A stretch of 64,000 nucleotides of DNA from Enhygromyxa salina (GTDB taxonomy: Bacteria; Myxococcota_A; Polyangia; Nannocystales; Nannocystaceae): assembly GCF_002994635.1 (NCBI RefSeq), contig NZ_PVNL01000142.1, positions 1-64,000 on the forward strand, read 5' to 3'. Positions 32,895 to 40,964 of this stretch are shown piece after piece. The notes under the pieces are model-generated. The model searched no databases. It was not told the origin of the DNA and saw only the letters and a program-made list of their open reading frames with translations. How positions within the stretch are numbered: position 1 is the first letter of the stretch; every line of letters starts with the position of its first letter. A program made the translations under genes and the position numbers.

Positions 32895-34015
32895 GCCGTC
32901 AGCTCCTCTGCGCCGAGCTTGCTGGCGTGCTCGGGGAACGCCGCGCGCAGCCGCTGTACGGCCTCCTGCGCGCCGATCAAGCCCAGCCGGATCGCCCGGG
33001 ACCCCGCGCGCAGCTCGACCGCGTAGCGAGCGGCCTGCTCCTCGCGCTTGGCCTTCGCGGCCGCGAGCGCGTCGCCGCGAGTCAGCGACGCGAGCGGCAC
33101 CGAGACCTCGCCATCTTCGACGATCTTCGGGCCCGCGAGCGCGGCCGCGGCCTCGGCTTGCTCGGCCGCGACGGTCTGCATCATCTCGTGCTCGAGATCA
33201 GCGCGGAACCGGGCCCGCGCGCCCACGTGGAATTCCTCCTCGTTCATGGGCGTCGGCAGCGGGCGATCGGCCACGCTCTCGTCGTGGATGCGCTCGGCGA
33301 GCTCACGCAACACCCGAGAGATCGGCGCCTGCGGATACGCCTCGACCACGGTCGTGCGGTTGTACTCGGCCTCGCGGACCAGCGGGTCGCGGGGGATCCA
33401 GGCCAGGATCCGGGTGTTGATCCGCTCGGCGAAGCGCTCGACGACCTTGCGATCGGCCTCGGGATCCTTGAGGTTGACGATCAGCCCCGCGAGCGCGATC
33501 CCGTTGTTGGCGTAGTGCACGACCGCGCGCGCGATGTTGTTGGCGGCGTACAGGGCCATGAGCTCCTCCGAGGTCACGATCACCACCTTCTCGCCGATCC
33601 CCTTGCGCAGCGGCGCCGCGAAGCCCCCGCAGACCACGTCACCGAGCACGTCGTAGAGCGCGAGGTCGTACTTGCTCTCGTCGAGCAGCTCGGCCTCGTT
33701 GAAGATCTCGAGCATCCGGGTGATGCCACGACCGCCACACCCGACCCCTGCGGTTGGGCCGCCCGCCTCGACGCAGTCGACCCCCAGCGGTGAGCGGACC
33801 ACGATGTCCTCGGCCGTGACGCCCTTGACCTTCTCGATCCGATCGACGACGGGCTCGATCAACTTGCCGCGCAGCAACGCCGCGGTCGAGTCGTGCTTGG
33901 GATCACAGCCGACATGAAGGACCCGCTTCCCGGCGGCGGCGAGGCTGGCCGAGATCCCACAGGCGACGGTGGACTTTCCGATCCCGCCCTTGCCGAAGAT
34001 GACGATGCGCTCCAT
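32891..34015 (-). CDS. Nitrogenase-like iron protein (NifH/BchL/BchX family)
   Basis: This protein has 374 residues from ATG 34015; ATG 34027 would add four. It is the ATP-dependent reductase of a nitrogenase-like complex: P-loop FGKGGIGKSTVA (8-17), CDPKHDST (37-44), AGVGCGGRGI with the first [4Fe-4S] ligand C93 and the Arg that is ADP-ribosylated in some NifH, and DVLGDVVCGGFAAP with the second ligand C129. CDPKHDST and GGFAAP are closer to BchL/ChlL wording, whereas GVGCGGRG is closer to NifH. After residue 260 there is a tail of about 110 residues that is highly charged and absent from NifH and BchL. It leads a three-gene operon in which every junction is an ATGA overlap. Confidence 0.93.
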   Translation of the reverse strand: MERIVIFGKGGIGKSTVACGISASLAAAGKRVLHVGCDPKHDSTAALLRGKLIEPVVDRIEKVKGVTAEDIVVRSPLGVDCVEAGGPTAGVGCGGRGITRMLEIFNEAELLDESKYDLALYDVLGDVVCGGFAAPLRKGIGEKVVIVTSEELMALYAANNIARAVVHYANNGIALAGLIVNLKDPEADRKVVERFAERINTRILAWIPRDPLVREAEYNRTTVVEAYPQAPISRVLRELAERIHDESVADRPLPTPMNEEEFHVGARARFRADLEHEMMQTVAAEQAEAAAALAGPKIVEDGEVSVPLASLTRGDALAAAKAKREEQAARYAVELRAGSRAIRLGLIGAQEAVQRLRAAFPEHASKLGAEELTA

Positions 34016-34118
34016 GGGCGCAACCATAACGGCTGCGGCGGGTCAGCCCCGACTATTCGCGACAATGTTTCGTGAGGCCGCGCGCGCCCGCTGGTCACCC
34101 AGCTCGCCAGCGTCGCGC

Positions 34119-35068
34119 TCAGTTGTTGACGCAGGTCCAGTGCACGGTCTGGCAGATCAGCGGCCCGAGCATGTCGGCCCCGCAGTTGCCCTGGCCGTTC
34201 CACGCGCCAAAGTCGAATTGCATGGTGCCGGGGTTCATGCAGCTGGTGCCCTGCTGACAATAGCCACACACGTTCCCACAGTTGCCACCCGCGGCGCCGA
34301 CGGTGTCGTAGCCCATGTTCTGGCAGATCAGCTCCGGGTGGTACTGGCCCATGGTGTTGGCCGAGATCCACGCGGAGTCGGCATCGGCGGCGCACACGAC
34401 CCACGGGGCGTTGGTGCCCGGGTCGACGCCCTGCGAGCAGACCGGCAGGAACTCGCCCTCGCAGGTGGCCGAGCACCCGTCGTTGGACATGTTGTTGCCG
34501 TCGTCGCACTCCTCGACGCCGTCAAACTCGAACCCGTCGCCGCAGTACGAGTCCTCGCAGCTGGTCGGGCACGCGTCGTCGTCGTCGAGGTTGCCGTCGT
34601 CACACATCTCGACGCCGGCCTGCAAGAACCCGTCGCCGCATGACGCCTCAATGCAGAAGGTCGGCAGGCACGCGTCGGTGTCGTCCATGTTGCCGTCGTC
34701 GCACTCCTCGACGCCAGCTTGGGTGTAGCCGTCGCCACAAAACGCGAGCTCGCAGGCGGGGCAGTCGTCGGTCGTGTCGGCGTTGCCGTCGTCACATTGC
34801 TCGCCGTCCTGAATGATCCCATCGCCGCAGCTGCCCGGCATGCACATGGAATTGCAGCCGTCCGCGTCGTTGTCGTTGCCGTCGTCACACTGCTCGACGC
34901 CCTCATGCACGAACCCGTCGCCGCAGCTGGCGGCCAGACAGCCGGTCACGCAGTCGTCGTCGTCGTGAGCGTGCCGAAGGTGAAGCCGCCTTCATCGGTG
35001 GCCCCGGACGAGCAGGCGCCGAGCACGAGAGGTATGAGCAATGACAATCGGGTGCCCAAGCGCAACAT
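34119..35068 (-). pseudogene. Cysteine-rich repeat (DUF4215/Myxo repeat) lipoprotein, frame disrupted
   Basis: Two overlapping frames look like one gene. From ATG 35068 one frame gives a lipoprotein signal (MLRLGTRLSLLIPLVLGAC) and a linker ending in TLTTTTTA before a TGA at about 34948. The main frame then reads DDDDCVTGCLAASCGDGF and about five copies of the Myxo cysteine-rich repeat CGDGxxxxGVEQCDDGN, followed by a C-terminal Cys-rich domain ending CQTVHWTCVNN. The two frames meet at a run of GAC/ACG triplets (34952-34966). Without the shift the repeat domain would have no export signal. It may be a true frameshift, a sequencing error or programmed slippage. Intact members are secreted disulfide-rich proteins of unknown role. 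Confidence 0.75.
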
Positions 35069-35157
35069 GAGCACTTGATACCACGCTCGCGCGCCAGTCC
35101 GCGACCAGATCCGACGACCCTCGCCCGCGAGCGGGCCAGCAACCTGACCCGCGCTGA

Positions 35158-35631
35158 TCAGCCTCGGGGCTCGACGACCACGTTCATCCGCACCCGCTCG
35201 ACCAGCCGCCCGAGGGTCTCGACCTCTTTTTTGGTGAAGCCCGCGAACGCGACGTCGAGCAGCGCGTTGCTGACGTTCAAGAACCTCGGAAACGCCCGAT
35301 AGGCCCGCTTCGAGGGCAGGATCAGGATCGCCCGGGTGTCCTTCGGGTCGGCCTCGCGCCGGACCCAGCCGGCGCTCTCCAGCGCCCGCACGAACCGACC
35401 GACGGTGACCTCGGACAGGTTCATCTGGCGGGCCAGCTGTCGGGCGGTCATCGGCGACTTCTCCTGGAACAGGATCATCATCGCGTTGGCCTGGGCTGGC
35501 GTGACGTCCTCGAGCTTCTCGCGCTCGAGCAGCTGCTGGACGCGACGCTCGATCTCCCGGTTGATCCGCGACAGCTCGAGCGCGGCGTCCGCTTGCCTGC
35601 GACGCTGGGCGATGTCGGCACGGCTGGCCAT
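35158..35631 (-). CDS. MarR-family transcriptional regulator
   Basis: This 157-residue protein starts at ATG 35631. The winged helix-turn-helix is clear: SPMTARQLARQMNLSEVTVG is the HTH, followed by RFVRALESAGWVRREADPKDTRA, the usual MarR recognition helix and wing with the DxR motif. An N-terminal helix (INREIERRVQQLLEREKLE) and a C-terminal helix should form the dimer. It is divergent from the fadI-fadJ operon, with 192 bases between, so it may control beta-oxidation in response to an acyl-CoA or fatty acid. That link is from context only. No convincing palindromic operator was identified in the gap. Confidence 0.9.
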   Translation of the reverse strand: MASRADIAQRRRQADAALELSRINREIERRVQQLLEREKLEDVTPAQANAMMILFQEKSPMTARQLARQMNLSEVTVGRFVRALESAGWVRREADPKDTRAILILPSKRAYRAFPRFLNVSNALLDVAFAGFTKKEVETLGRLVERVRMNVVVEPRG

Positions 35632-35823
35632 GCCGCGCAGCTTGCCGCCGGCCTATTCGGCTGGCAAGCGCCCGGCCTGGCCCCGCGTGCTCGTGCCCCG
35701 AGCCCGGCGCCAGCGGGCGTTTGCTCGGTCCGCTTGCCGAAAACGATGAGCGTGCTTAGCATTTCCGCTCGCTGGCCCCCGGGTGCTCCGGTCTGCCAGC
35801 CATGACGCAGCAAGGAGCCCTCC

Positions 35824-37029
35824 GTGTCCGAAGCGATGATCTTCGACGCCGTGCGAACCCCCCGTGGCAAGGGGAAGTCCAGCGGCAGCCTCTACACCGT
35901 CCGTCCTGTCGACCTGCTCGCAACCACCCTGCGAGCGCTCCGCGATCGCAACGAGCTCGACACCTCGCAGGTCGACGACGTGATCACGGGCTGCGTGACC
36001 CAGACCGGTGAGCAAGGCTCGTGCATCGCACGGTTCGCCGCGCTCACGGCTGGCTACCCGCTGGCGACCTCGGGCGTGACCCTCAACCGGTTCTGCGCCT
36101 CGGGCCTCGAGGCCTGCAACCAGGCCGCGGCCATGGTCGCCGCCGGGTTCGAGGACCTGGTGATCGGCAGCGGCGTCGAGAGCATGTCGCGGGTGCCGAT
36201 GGGCTCGGACGGCGGCGCGATCTGGGATCCGCAGACCCAGTGGGAGGTCGGCTCGGTCCCGCAGGGCGTGTCCGCGGATCTGCTCGCGACCTTGCGCGGG
36301 TTCACCCGCGAGGACGTCGACAGCTTCGCCGTGCACAGCCAGCAAAAAGCCGCGGCGGCGATCGAGCGGGGCGACTTCGACCGGTCGCTGGTCCCGGTCA
36401 CGGATCGCAACGGCCTGACGGTGCTCGCCAAGGACGAGTACCCGCGCCCCGGCACGGATCTGGCTGGGCTGGCCAAGCTGAAGGCCAGCTTCGAGATGAT
36501 GGGCCGGCAATTCGGGCTCGACGCGCTGACCAAGCCGGTCTATCCGCAGGTCGAGCGGATCGACCACGTCCACCACGCGGGCAACTCCTCGGGCATCGTC
36601 GACGGCGCGGCCGCGATCTTGTTTGGTTCCCGCCAAAAGGGCGAGTCGCTCGGGCTCAAACCACGGGCCAAGATCCGGGCGGTCGCCGCGACTGGCTCCG
36701 AGCCGATGCTGATGCTCGACGGCCCGATCCCGGTGACCCGCAAGATCCTGAAGCGCGCGGGCATGAGCATCACCGACATTGATCTGTTCGAGGTCAACGA
36801 GGCGTTCGCGGCCGTGCCCATGGCCTACCTGCAAGAGTTCGACATCGACCCGGCCAAGCTCAACGTCAACGGCGGCGCGATCGCGCTGGGGCACCCGCTC
36901 GGCGCGACCGGCTGCATGCTGCTCGGCACCCTGCTCGACGCGCTCGAGCAGCACGACAAGTCCGTCGGGCTGGTGACCTTGTGCATCGGCGGCGGCATGG
37001 GCGTGGCCACGATCATCGAGCGCGTGTGA
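35824..37029 (+). CDS. fadI: Acetyl-CoA acyltransferase (thiolase)
   Basis: This 401-residue protein starts at GTG 35824, with AGGAG six bases upstream. It is a thiolase cleaving 3-ketoacyl-CoA in the last step of beta-oxidation. Catalytic residues are visible: LNRFCASGLEA (nucleophile C91), FEVNEAFA, IALGHPLGATG (His) and TLCIGGGMGVA (second Cys). Length and order are typical of degradative FadA/FadI thiolases. It is the first gene of a two-gene operon with the fused hydratase/dehydrogenase 23 bases downstream. The symbol fadI is by pairing with a FadJ-like partner; fadA is equally possible. A MarR gene is divergent. Confidence 0.93.
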   Translation: MSEAMIFDAVRTPRGKGKSSGSLYTVRPVDLLATTLRALRDRNELDTSQVDDVITGCVTQTGEQGSCIARFAALTAGYPLATSGVTLNRFCASGLEACNQAAAMVAAGFEDLVIGSGVESMSRVPMGSDGGAIWDPQTQWEVGSVPQGVSADLLATLRGFTREDVDSFAVHSQQKAAAAIERGDFDRSLVPVTDRNGLTVLAKDEYPRPGTDLAGLAKLKASFEMMGRQFGLDALTKPVYPQVERIDHVHHAGNSSGIVDGAAAILFGSRQKGESLGLKPRAKIRAVAATGSEPMLMLDGPIPVTRKILKRAGMSITDIDLFEVNEAFAAVPMAYLQEFDIDPAKLNVNGGAIALGHPLGATGCMLLGTLLDALEQHDKSVGLVTLCIGGGMGVATIIERV

Positions 37030-37052
37030 GCGCCAAGAAAGGGACGAGCGAC

Positions 37053-39209
37053 ATGAGCGAGCAACACCGCAACGACGCGCTGAGCTGTGAATTCGACCCC
37101 GAGACCGGCGTCGCAACCTTGACGCTGGCGATGCCCGGCAAGGTCAACATCATCAACGATACCTACGGCCGCGGGCTGCAGGACGCGCTCGCGTGGGCCA
37201 AGGGCCGCGCCGGGCTAAAGGGCATCATCTTGACCTCGGCGCACAAAGATTTTTGTGCGGGCGCCGACCTCGACAAGATCTATCAGATGCGTGACCCCGC
37301 GGCCCTGTACGCGGCCGTCATGCAGATGCACCAGCTGTATCGCGGGTTCGAGACCGCGGGCGTGCCGGTCGTCGCCGCGCTCAACGGCTCGGCGCTGGGC
37401 GGCGGCTACGAGCTCGCGCTGGCCTGTCATCGGCGGATTGCGATCAACGATCCGCGCGTGAAGTTTGGGCTGCCCGAGGTTCAGCTCGGCGTGCTCCCGG
37501 GCGGCGGCGGGACCCAGCGGCTGCCCCGGCTGATCGGCATCCAGCCGGCCGCCGAGGCGATCCTGCAGGGCAAGGAGTTTCGCGCCAACAAGGCGCTCGA
37601 GGCCGGGTTGATCGACGAGCTGGTCGCCGACCGCGACGCCCTGCGAGCCGCCGCGCTAACCTGGATCGCCGCCAACCCCAAGCCCGCGCAGCCCTGGGAT
37701 CAAAAGCGTGCCCGGATCCCCGGCCCGCGCCCGGGCTCGGCCGACGCCCGCAACCTGTTCATGGCCGCGTCCGCGATGCTGCGCAAGAAGACCGCGGGCG
37801 TGTTCCATGCGCCCGAGGCGTCGCTCAGCGCGATCCAGGAGGGGCTGAGCCTCGAGTTCGAGCGCGGGCTCGAGGTCGAAGCCCGCTACTTCGTCGGGCT
37901 GGTCGTCGGCGATCAGTCCAAGGACATGATGCGGACCCTGTGGTTCTTTCGCAAGGCCGCGCTCGCGCACGAGGGCCTGCCCGAGCTCGGGCCGGATCAG
38001 CAGGCGGGCATCGAGAAGGTCGCGATCTTGGGCGCGGGCATGATGGGCGCCGGGCTGGCGTTCGTGTGCGCGGACGCGGGCTACGAGGTCGTGCTGAAGG
38101 ACATCAGTCAGGATGCGCTCGACAAGGGCGTCGCCCACTTCGACGCCGAGCTGGCCAAGCGCAAGCGCCACCTCGATGACGCCGGCCGGCAGGCGATCCG
38201 CGCGCGGCTCACCGCCAGCCTCGATCCATCCGCGCTCGCCGGCACCGATCTAATTATTGAAGCGGTGTTCGAGAACCTCGAGCTCAAGCACCGCGTCACC
38301 AAGGAGACCCAGGCGCAGCTGAGCACCAACGGGATCTGGGCCAGCAACACCTCGGCGATCCCGATCGCTGACCTGGCGGAGGCGTCGGATCACCCTGAGC
38401 GCTTCATCGGGCTGCACTACTTCTCGCCGGTCGAAGTCATGCCGCTGCTCGAGATCGTCGTGGGTCCCAAGACCAGCGATCAGACCCTGGCCCGGTGCCT
38501 GAGCTTCTGCCAGCGCATCGAGAAGCTGCCGATCGTCGTCAACGACGGCTACGCGTTCTACACCACCCGGGTGTTCTCGGCGTACATCATGGAGGGCGCG
38601 CAGCTGGTCGCCGAGGGCCACGATCCGGTGCTGATCGAGTGGGCCGCGCGACAGGCCGGCATGGTCGTCCCGCCGCTGCAGGTGTTCGACGAGGTCACGC
38701 TGACCTTGCCGCTCAAGGCCAGCGCCCAGAGCCGCAAGTACCTGGGTGACGCGGCCGTGGACAACGACGGGCTCCGCCTGGTCGAGGCCATGGTCCAGAC
38801 CCACGCGCGCGGCGGCCGGGCGGCTGGCGCGGGGTTTTACGAGTACGAACGCGGCCGCCGGACCGGGCTGTGGCCTGGGCTCGCGAAGCTTGCGACTGGG
38901 GCCCCCGCGACGACCGGCGTCGACTACCTCGCGCGCCGACTGCTGCTCATCCAGGCCGTCCAGGCCGTCCACTGCCTCGAGACCGGGATCCTCCGCAACG
39001 CCCGCGACGGTGAAGTCGGAGCGATCTTTGGGATTGGCTTCGCACCCCACACGGGCGGGCCGTTTGGGTTCTTGGATCGCCAGGATCCCCGCGCGCTCGT
39101 GGTCGAACTCGACGAGCTGAGCCGCACCTGCGGCCCACGCTATGCCCCACCCAAGTCCCTGCGCGCCATGGCCGAGACTCGCGCGAAGTTCTTCCCTGAC
39201 GCGCCCTGA
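37053..39209 (+). CDS. fadJ: Fused enoyl-CoA hydratase / 3-hydroxyacyl-CoA dehydrogenase
   Basis: This 718-residue protein starts at ATG 37053, with a purine-rich AAAGGGA upstream. The N-terminal crotonase domain has KDFCAGADLDKI, GSALGGGYELALACH and the catalytic region LPEVQLGVLPGGGGTQRL. The central NAD-binding 3-hydroxyacyl-CoA dehydrogenase has VAILGAGMMGAGLAFVCA, then EAVFENLELK, SNTSAIPIADLAE and GLHYFSPVEVMPLLEIV. Two C-terminal domains complete the fold. It catalyses hydration of enoyl-CoA and oxidation of L-3-hydroxyacyl-CoA, making with the upstream thiolase the trifunctional beta-oxidation complex. Cytoplasmic. The order thiolase-then-multifunctional enzyme is the common myxobacterial arrangement. 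Confidence 0.95.
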   Translation: MSEQHRNDALSCEFDPETGVATLTLAMPGKVNIINDTYGRGLQDALAWAKGRAGLKGIILTSAHKDFCAGADLDKIYQMRDPAALYAAVMQMHQLYRGFETAGVPVVAALNGSALGGGYELALACHRRIAINDPRVKFGLPEVQLGVLPGGGGTQRLPRLIGIQPAAEAILQGKEFRANKALEAGLIDELVADRDALRAAALTWIAANPKPAQPWDQKRARIPGPRPGSADARNLFMAASAMLRKKTAGVFHAPEASLSAIQEGLSLEFERGLEVEARYFVGLVVGDQSKDMMRTLWFFRKAALAHEGLPELGPDQQAGIEKVAILGAGMMGAGLAFVCADAGYEVVLKDISQDALDKGVAHFDAELAKRKRHLDDAGRQAIRARLTASLDPSALAGTDLIIEAVFENLELKHRVTKETQAQLSTNGIWASNTSAIPIADLAEASDHPERFIGLHYFSPVEVMPLLEIVVGPKTSDQTLARCLSFCQRIEKLPIVVNDGYAFYTTRVFSAYIMEGAQLVAEGHDPVLIEWAARQAGMVVPPLQVFDEVTLTLPLKASAQSRKYLGDAAVDNDGLRLVEAMVQTHARGGRAAGAGFYEYERGRRTGLWPGLAKLATGAPATTGVDYLARRLLLIQAVQAVHCLETGILRNARDGEVGAIFGIGFAPHTGGPFGFLDRQDPRALVVELDELSRTCGPRYAPPKSLRAMAETRAKFFPDAP

Positions 39210-39224
39210 GCCGGCTATCGTGCC

Positions 39225-39974
39225 ATGGTGACCAGCCTCGACTGGCTCTCGGAGCAAATACGCCAACCGATCGACGCGGCGACGCCCGCGATCGTGCGGG
39301 CGCTCGCAGGCCAGCTGATCGCGGTGTGTCTGATCGGCCCCGCGGCCAAGCGTGGTCGCTCGCTGCGTGGCACCCACGCCGAGCTGCTGATCGTCGCCGA
39401 GACGCTCGACACCGCGCGGTTGCGCGAGCTGGCCCGGGGTCTGGCCCAGCCGCTGCGCGCGGGCCTGCAGGTCCGCACGGTCACGCGCACCGAGCTGGCC
39501 GGCTCGGTCGACGTTCAGGCCCTCGACATCGCAACCTGGCGCGACCACCACCTGTTGCTCGCTGGCAGCGATCCGTTCGTGGGTCTCGAGATCGCCGCCA
39601 AGGATCTGCGCCACGAGATCGAGCGAGCCCTGCGGACCCTCACCCAGCGCCTGCGCAACCGCATGCTCTGGTGTCTCGCAACCGAGCAGGTCCGCCTCGA
39701 CGCGCTGCTGCGCGAGGGCATGGAGCTGCTGACGATGATCGGCCACCACACGCTCGCGCTGGTCGGCCAACGACCCCCGCGCGACGAGGCAGCCCTGCTC
39801 GGCCGACTCCTGGCCTGGTGCGGCACCTCGGTCGCCCCCGTCGCCCCCATGGTGATGGCCCTGCGCTCGCGGCTGGAGGCGACCCGCGCCCCCGACGATC
39901 CGCTCGCCGAGCTCGCGGCCCTGGCGACCACGACCGAAGCCGTGTGCGCGCGCGTCGACGCCCTGCGGGTCTGA
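39225..39974 (+). CDS. Unknown protein, possibly degenerate nucleotidyltransferase-like
   Basis: This 249-residue soluble protein starts at ATG 39225, with GTG 39228 in the next codon. Family not recognised. An early segment (LIAVCLIGPAAKRGRSLRGTHAELLIVAETLD, quoted here in overlapping halves IAVCLIGPAAKR and HAELLIVAE) has the strand-loop-strand layout of small nucleotidyltransferases, but the GS and DxD motifs are GP and HxE, so it would be inactive. A helical second half (LRHEIERALRTLTQRLRNRM) could be a HEPN-like helix. It starts 15 bases after fadJ and may be in its operon, or independent. Confidence 0.55.
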   Translation: MVTSLDWLSEQIRQPIDAATPAIVRALAGQLIAVCLIGPAAKRGRSLRGTHAELLIVAETLDTARLRELARGLAQPLRAGLQVRTVTRTELAGSVDVQALDIATWRDHHLLLAGSDPFVGLEIAAKDLRHEIERALRTLTQRLRNRMLWCLATEQVRLDALLREGMELLTMIGHHTLALVGQRPPRDEAALLGRLLAWCGTSVAPVAPMVMALRSRLEATRAPDDPLAELAALATTTEAVCARVDALRV

Positions 39975-40004
39975 GCGACGCGAGCGACTTACAGACTCGC
40001 GGCC

Positions 40005-40281
40005 TCAGATCGTGGGTGTTCCGCTGCGACTCGTATGCCACAGAGCTACGATCTGGACACGCTCGCCGCCGGCGACAACCTGGAAGTACACATAGTATCG
40101 GATTCGACTCGGATTCGACTCAGATGCACTCGCCGCACCGTCGGCCATTGCTCGAGCGCCCGGCCAACGCGTGCATCTCATCATCGACGGCATGCGGCGC
40201 CTTGTCTCGATTGGCGTGCCACCACTCGCGCGCCTGTGCGAGCTGCTGGCCCGCCTGCGCGGTCAACTCGACAGTGGGCAT
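40005..40281 (-). pseudogene. ParE/RelE-type toxin gene, disrupted by frameshifts
   Basis: From ATG 40281, two bases after the antitoxin stop, the first frame gives MPTVELTAQAGQQLAQAREW and WHANRDKAPHAVDDEM, the standard N-terminus of ParE toxins, then stops early. The C-terminal half is in another frame: YYVYFQVVAGGERVQIVALW and HTSRSGTPTI. An exact 11-base tandem duplication at 40100-40121 lies between; removing one copy joins VRRVHLSRI to RYYVYFQVV in one frame. One more shift is needed upstream, around 40150-40175. The toxin is therefore almost certainly inactive as read. Confidence 0.75.
40100..40121. repeat. Exact 11-bp tandem duplication in toxin gene
   Basis: GGATTCGACTC is present twice in direct contact (40100-40110 and 40111-40121). 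Eleven is not a multiple of three, so it shifts the toxin frame. It has the form of a replication-slippage duplication. Confidence 0.95.
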
Positions 40282-40283
40282 GT

Positions 40284-40442
40284 TCAGGAATGACGCTGGA
40301 GCCCACGAAGGAACGCGCGTGCGTCGACGAGTTCTCCGCGCTCAGCCTCAGCGACCCCCTTCCGGACCAGCTCGAGTTCTTCATCATCTTCTTCATTGAG
40401 GACGATGGCTCCCTTGACGACCTTGCCGGTGCGCAGCTCCAT
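40284..40442 (-). CDS. Antitoxin-like protein upstream of broken ParE toxin
   Basis: This is a 52-residue protein from ATG 40442. Sequence character: a basic, beta-prone start (MELRTGKVVKGAIVLNEEDD), an acidic helix (ELELVRKGVAEAERGELVDA) and RAFLRGLQRHS. EAERGELVDARAFLRGL matches the C-terminal toxin-binding motif of ParD/RelB-type antitoxins. The tight two-base spacing to a ParE-type reading frame on the same strand supports a type II pair. The antitoxin is intact while the toxin is not. It is shorter than typical ParD, so DNA binding may be limited. Confidence 0.72.
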   Translation of the reverse strand: MELRTGKVVKGAIVLNEEDDEELELVRKGVAEAERGELVDARAFLRGLQRHS

Positions 40443-40581
40443 AATCCCATCCTAGCCCAACTCTGGGGGTGGCCCAACCTTGCAAAGTCCGCCGGGCGGG
40501 ATTCGACGCGCGGAACGCCGCGTGGATCGCCGCTCCGAGCCCGAGTTGTGCCGCCCCGCGCGGCGCGGGATACTTGGCTCG

Positions 40582-40953
40582 ATGCCCGACCTCACCGCGG
40601 TGCGGATCGACAAGTGGCTGTGGGCCGCGCGAATGTTCAAGACCCGCTCTGCTGCCTCGACTGCGTGCTCGGCTGGTCATGTGAAGATCGCAGGTGAGTC
40701 GGCCAAGGCCAGCAAGACCGTCAAGCCTGGCGACCTCGTCGACGTCTTGACTCCCGGTGGGCCGCGCAATCTGGAGATCGTCGCGCTTGGGGATCGGCGG
40801 GGCCCGGCCGCGGTCGCGGTGACGCTGTACCTGGATCACACGCCGCCTCCGCCCCCGCCCGAGGAGCAGGCGCTCGAGGGGATCCGGGAGCGCGGGGCCG
40901 GGCGGCCGACCAAGAAGAACCTGCGGGACCTTCGTAAGCTCCGGGGCTGGTAG
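40582..40953 (+). CDS. hslR: S4-domain RNA-binding protein (Hsp15-like)
   Basis: This 123-residue protein starts at ATG 40582. The S4 signature occupies residues 6-66: VRIDKWLWAARMFKTRSAAS, then GHVKIAGESAKASKTVKPGD. A basic C-terminal tail (GRPTKKNLRDLRKLRGW) follows a proline run. This is the layout of Hsp15 (HslR), which binds free 50S subunits carrying stalled nascent chains so that they can be recycled. Whether heat-inducible here is unknown. The frame is open upstream, but conserved sequence begins at this ATG. It is convergent with the giant protein gene at 40965, with only 11 bases between. Confidence 0.87.
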   Translation: MPDLTAVRIDKWLWAARMFKTRSAASTACSAGHVKIAGESAKASKTVKPGDLVDVLTPGGPRNLEIVALGDRRGPAAVAVTLYLDHTPPPPPPEEQALEGIRERGAGRPTKKNLRDLRKLRGW

Positions 40954-40964
40954 CGCCAGCCCGA

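Noticed and set aside
31050..33026. Plus-strand 658-residue open frame opposite the nitrogenase-like genes
   Set aside because: Shadow of two supported genes on the other strand.
29479..34015. Chlorophyll reductase (BchLNB) as a firm call
   Set aside because: No other bch gene is in the window, the chains diverge from BchN/BchB at the cluster sites, and the Fe protein mixes NifH and BchL wording.
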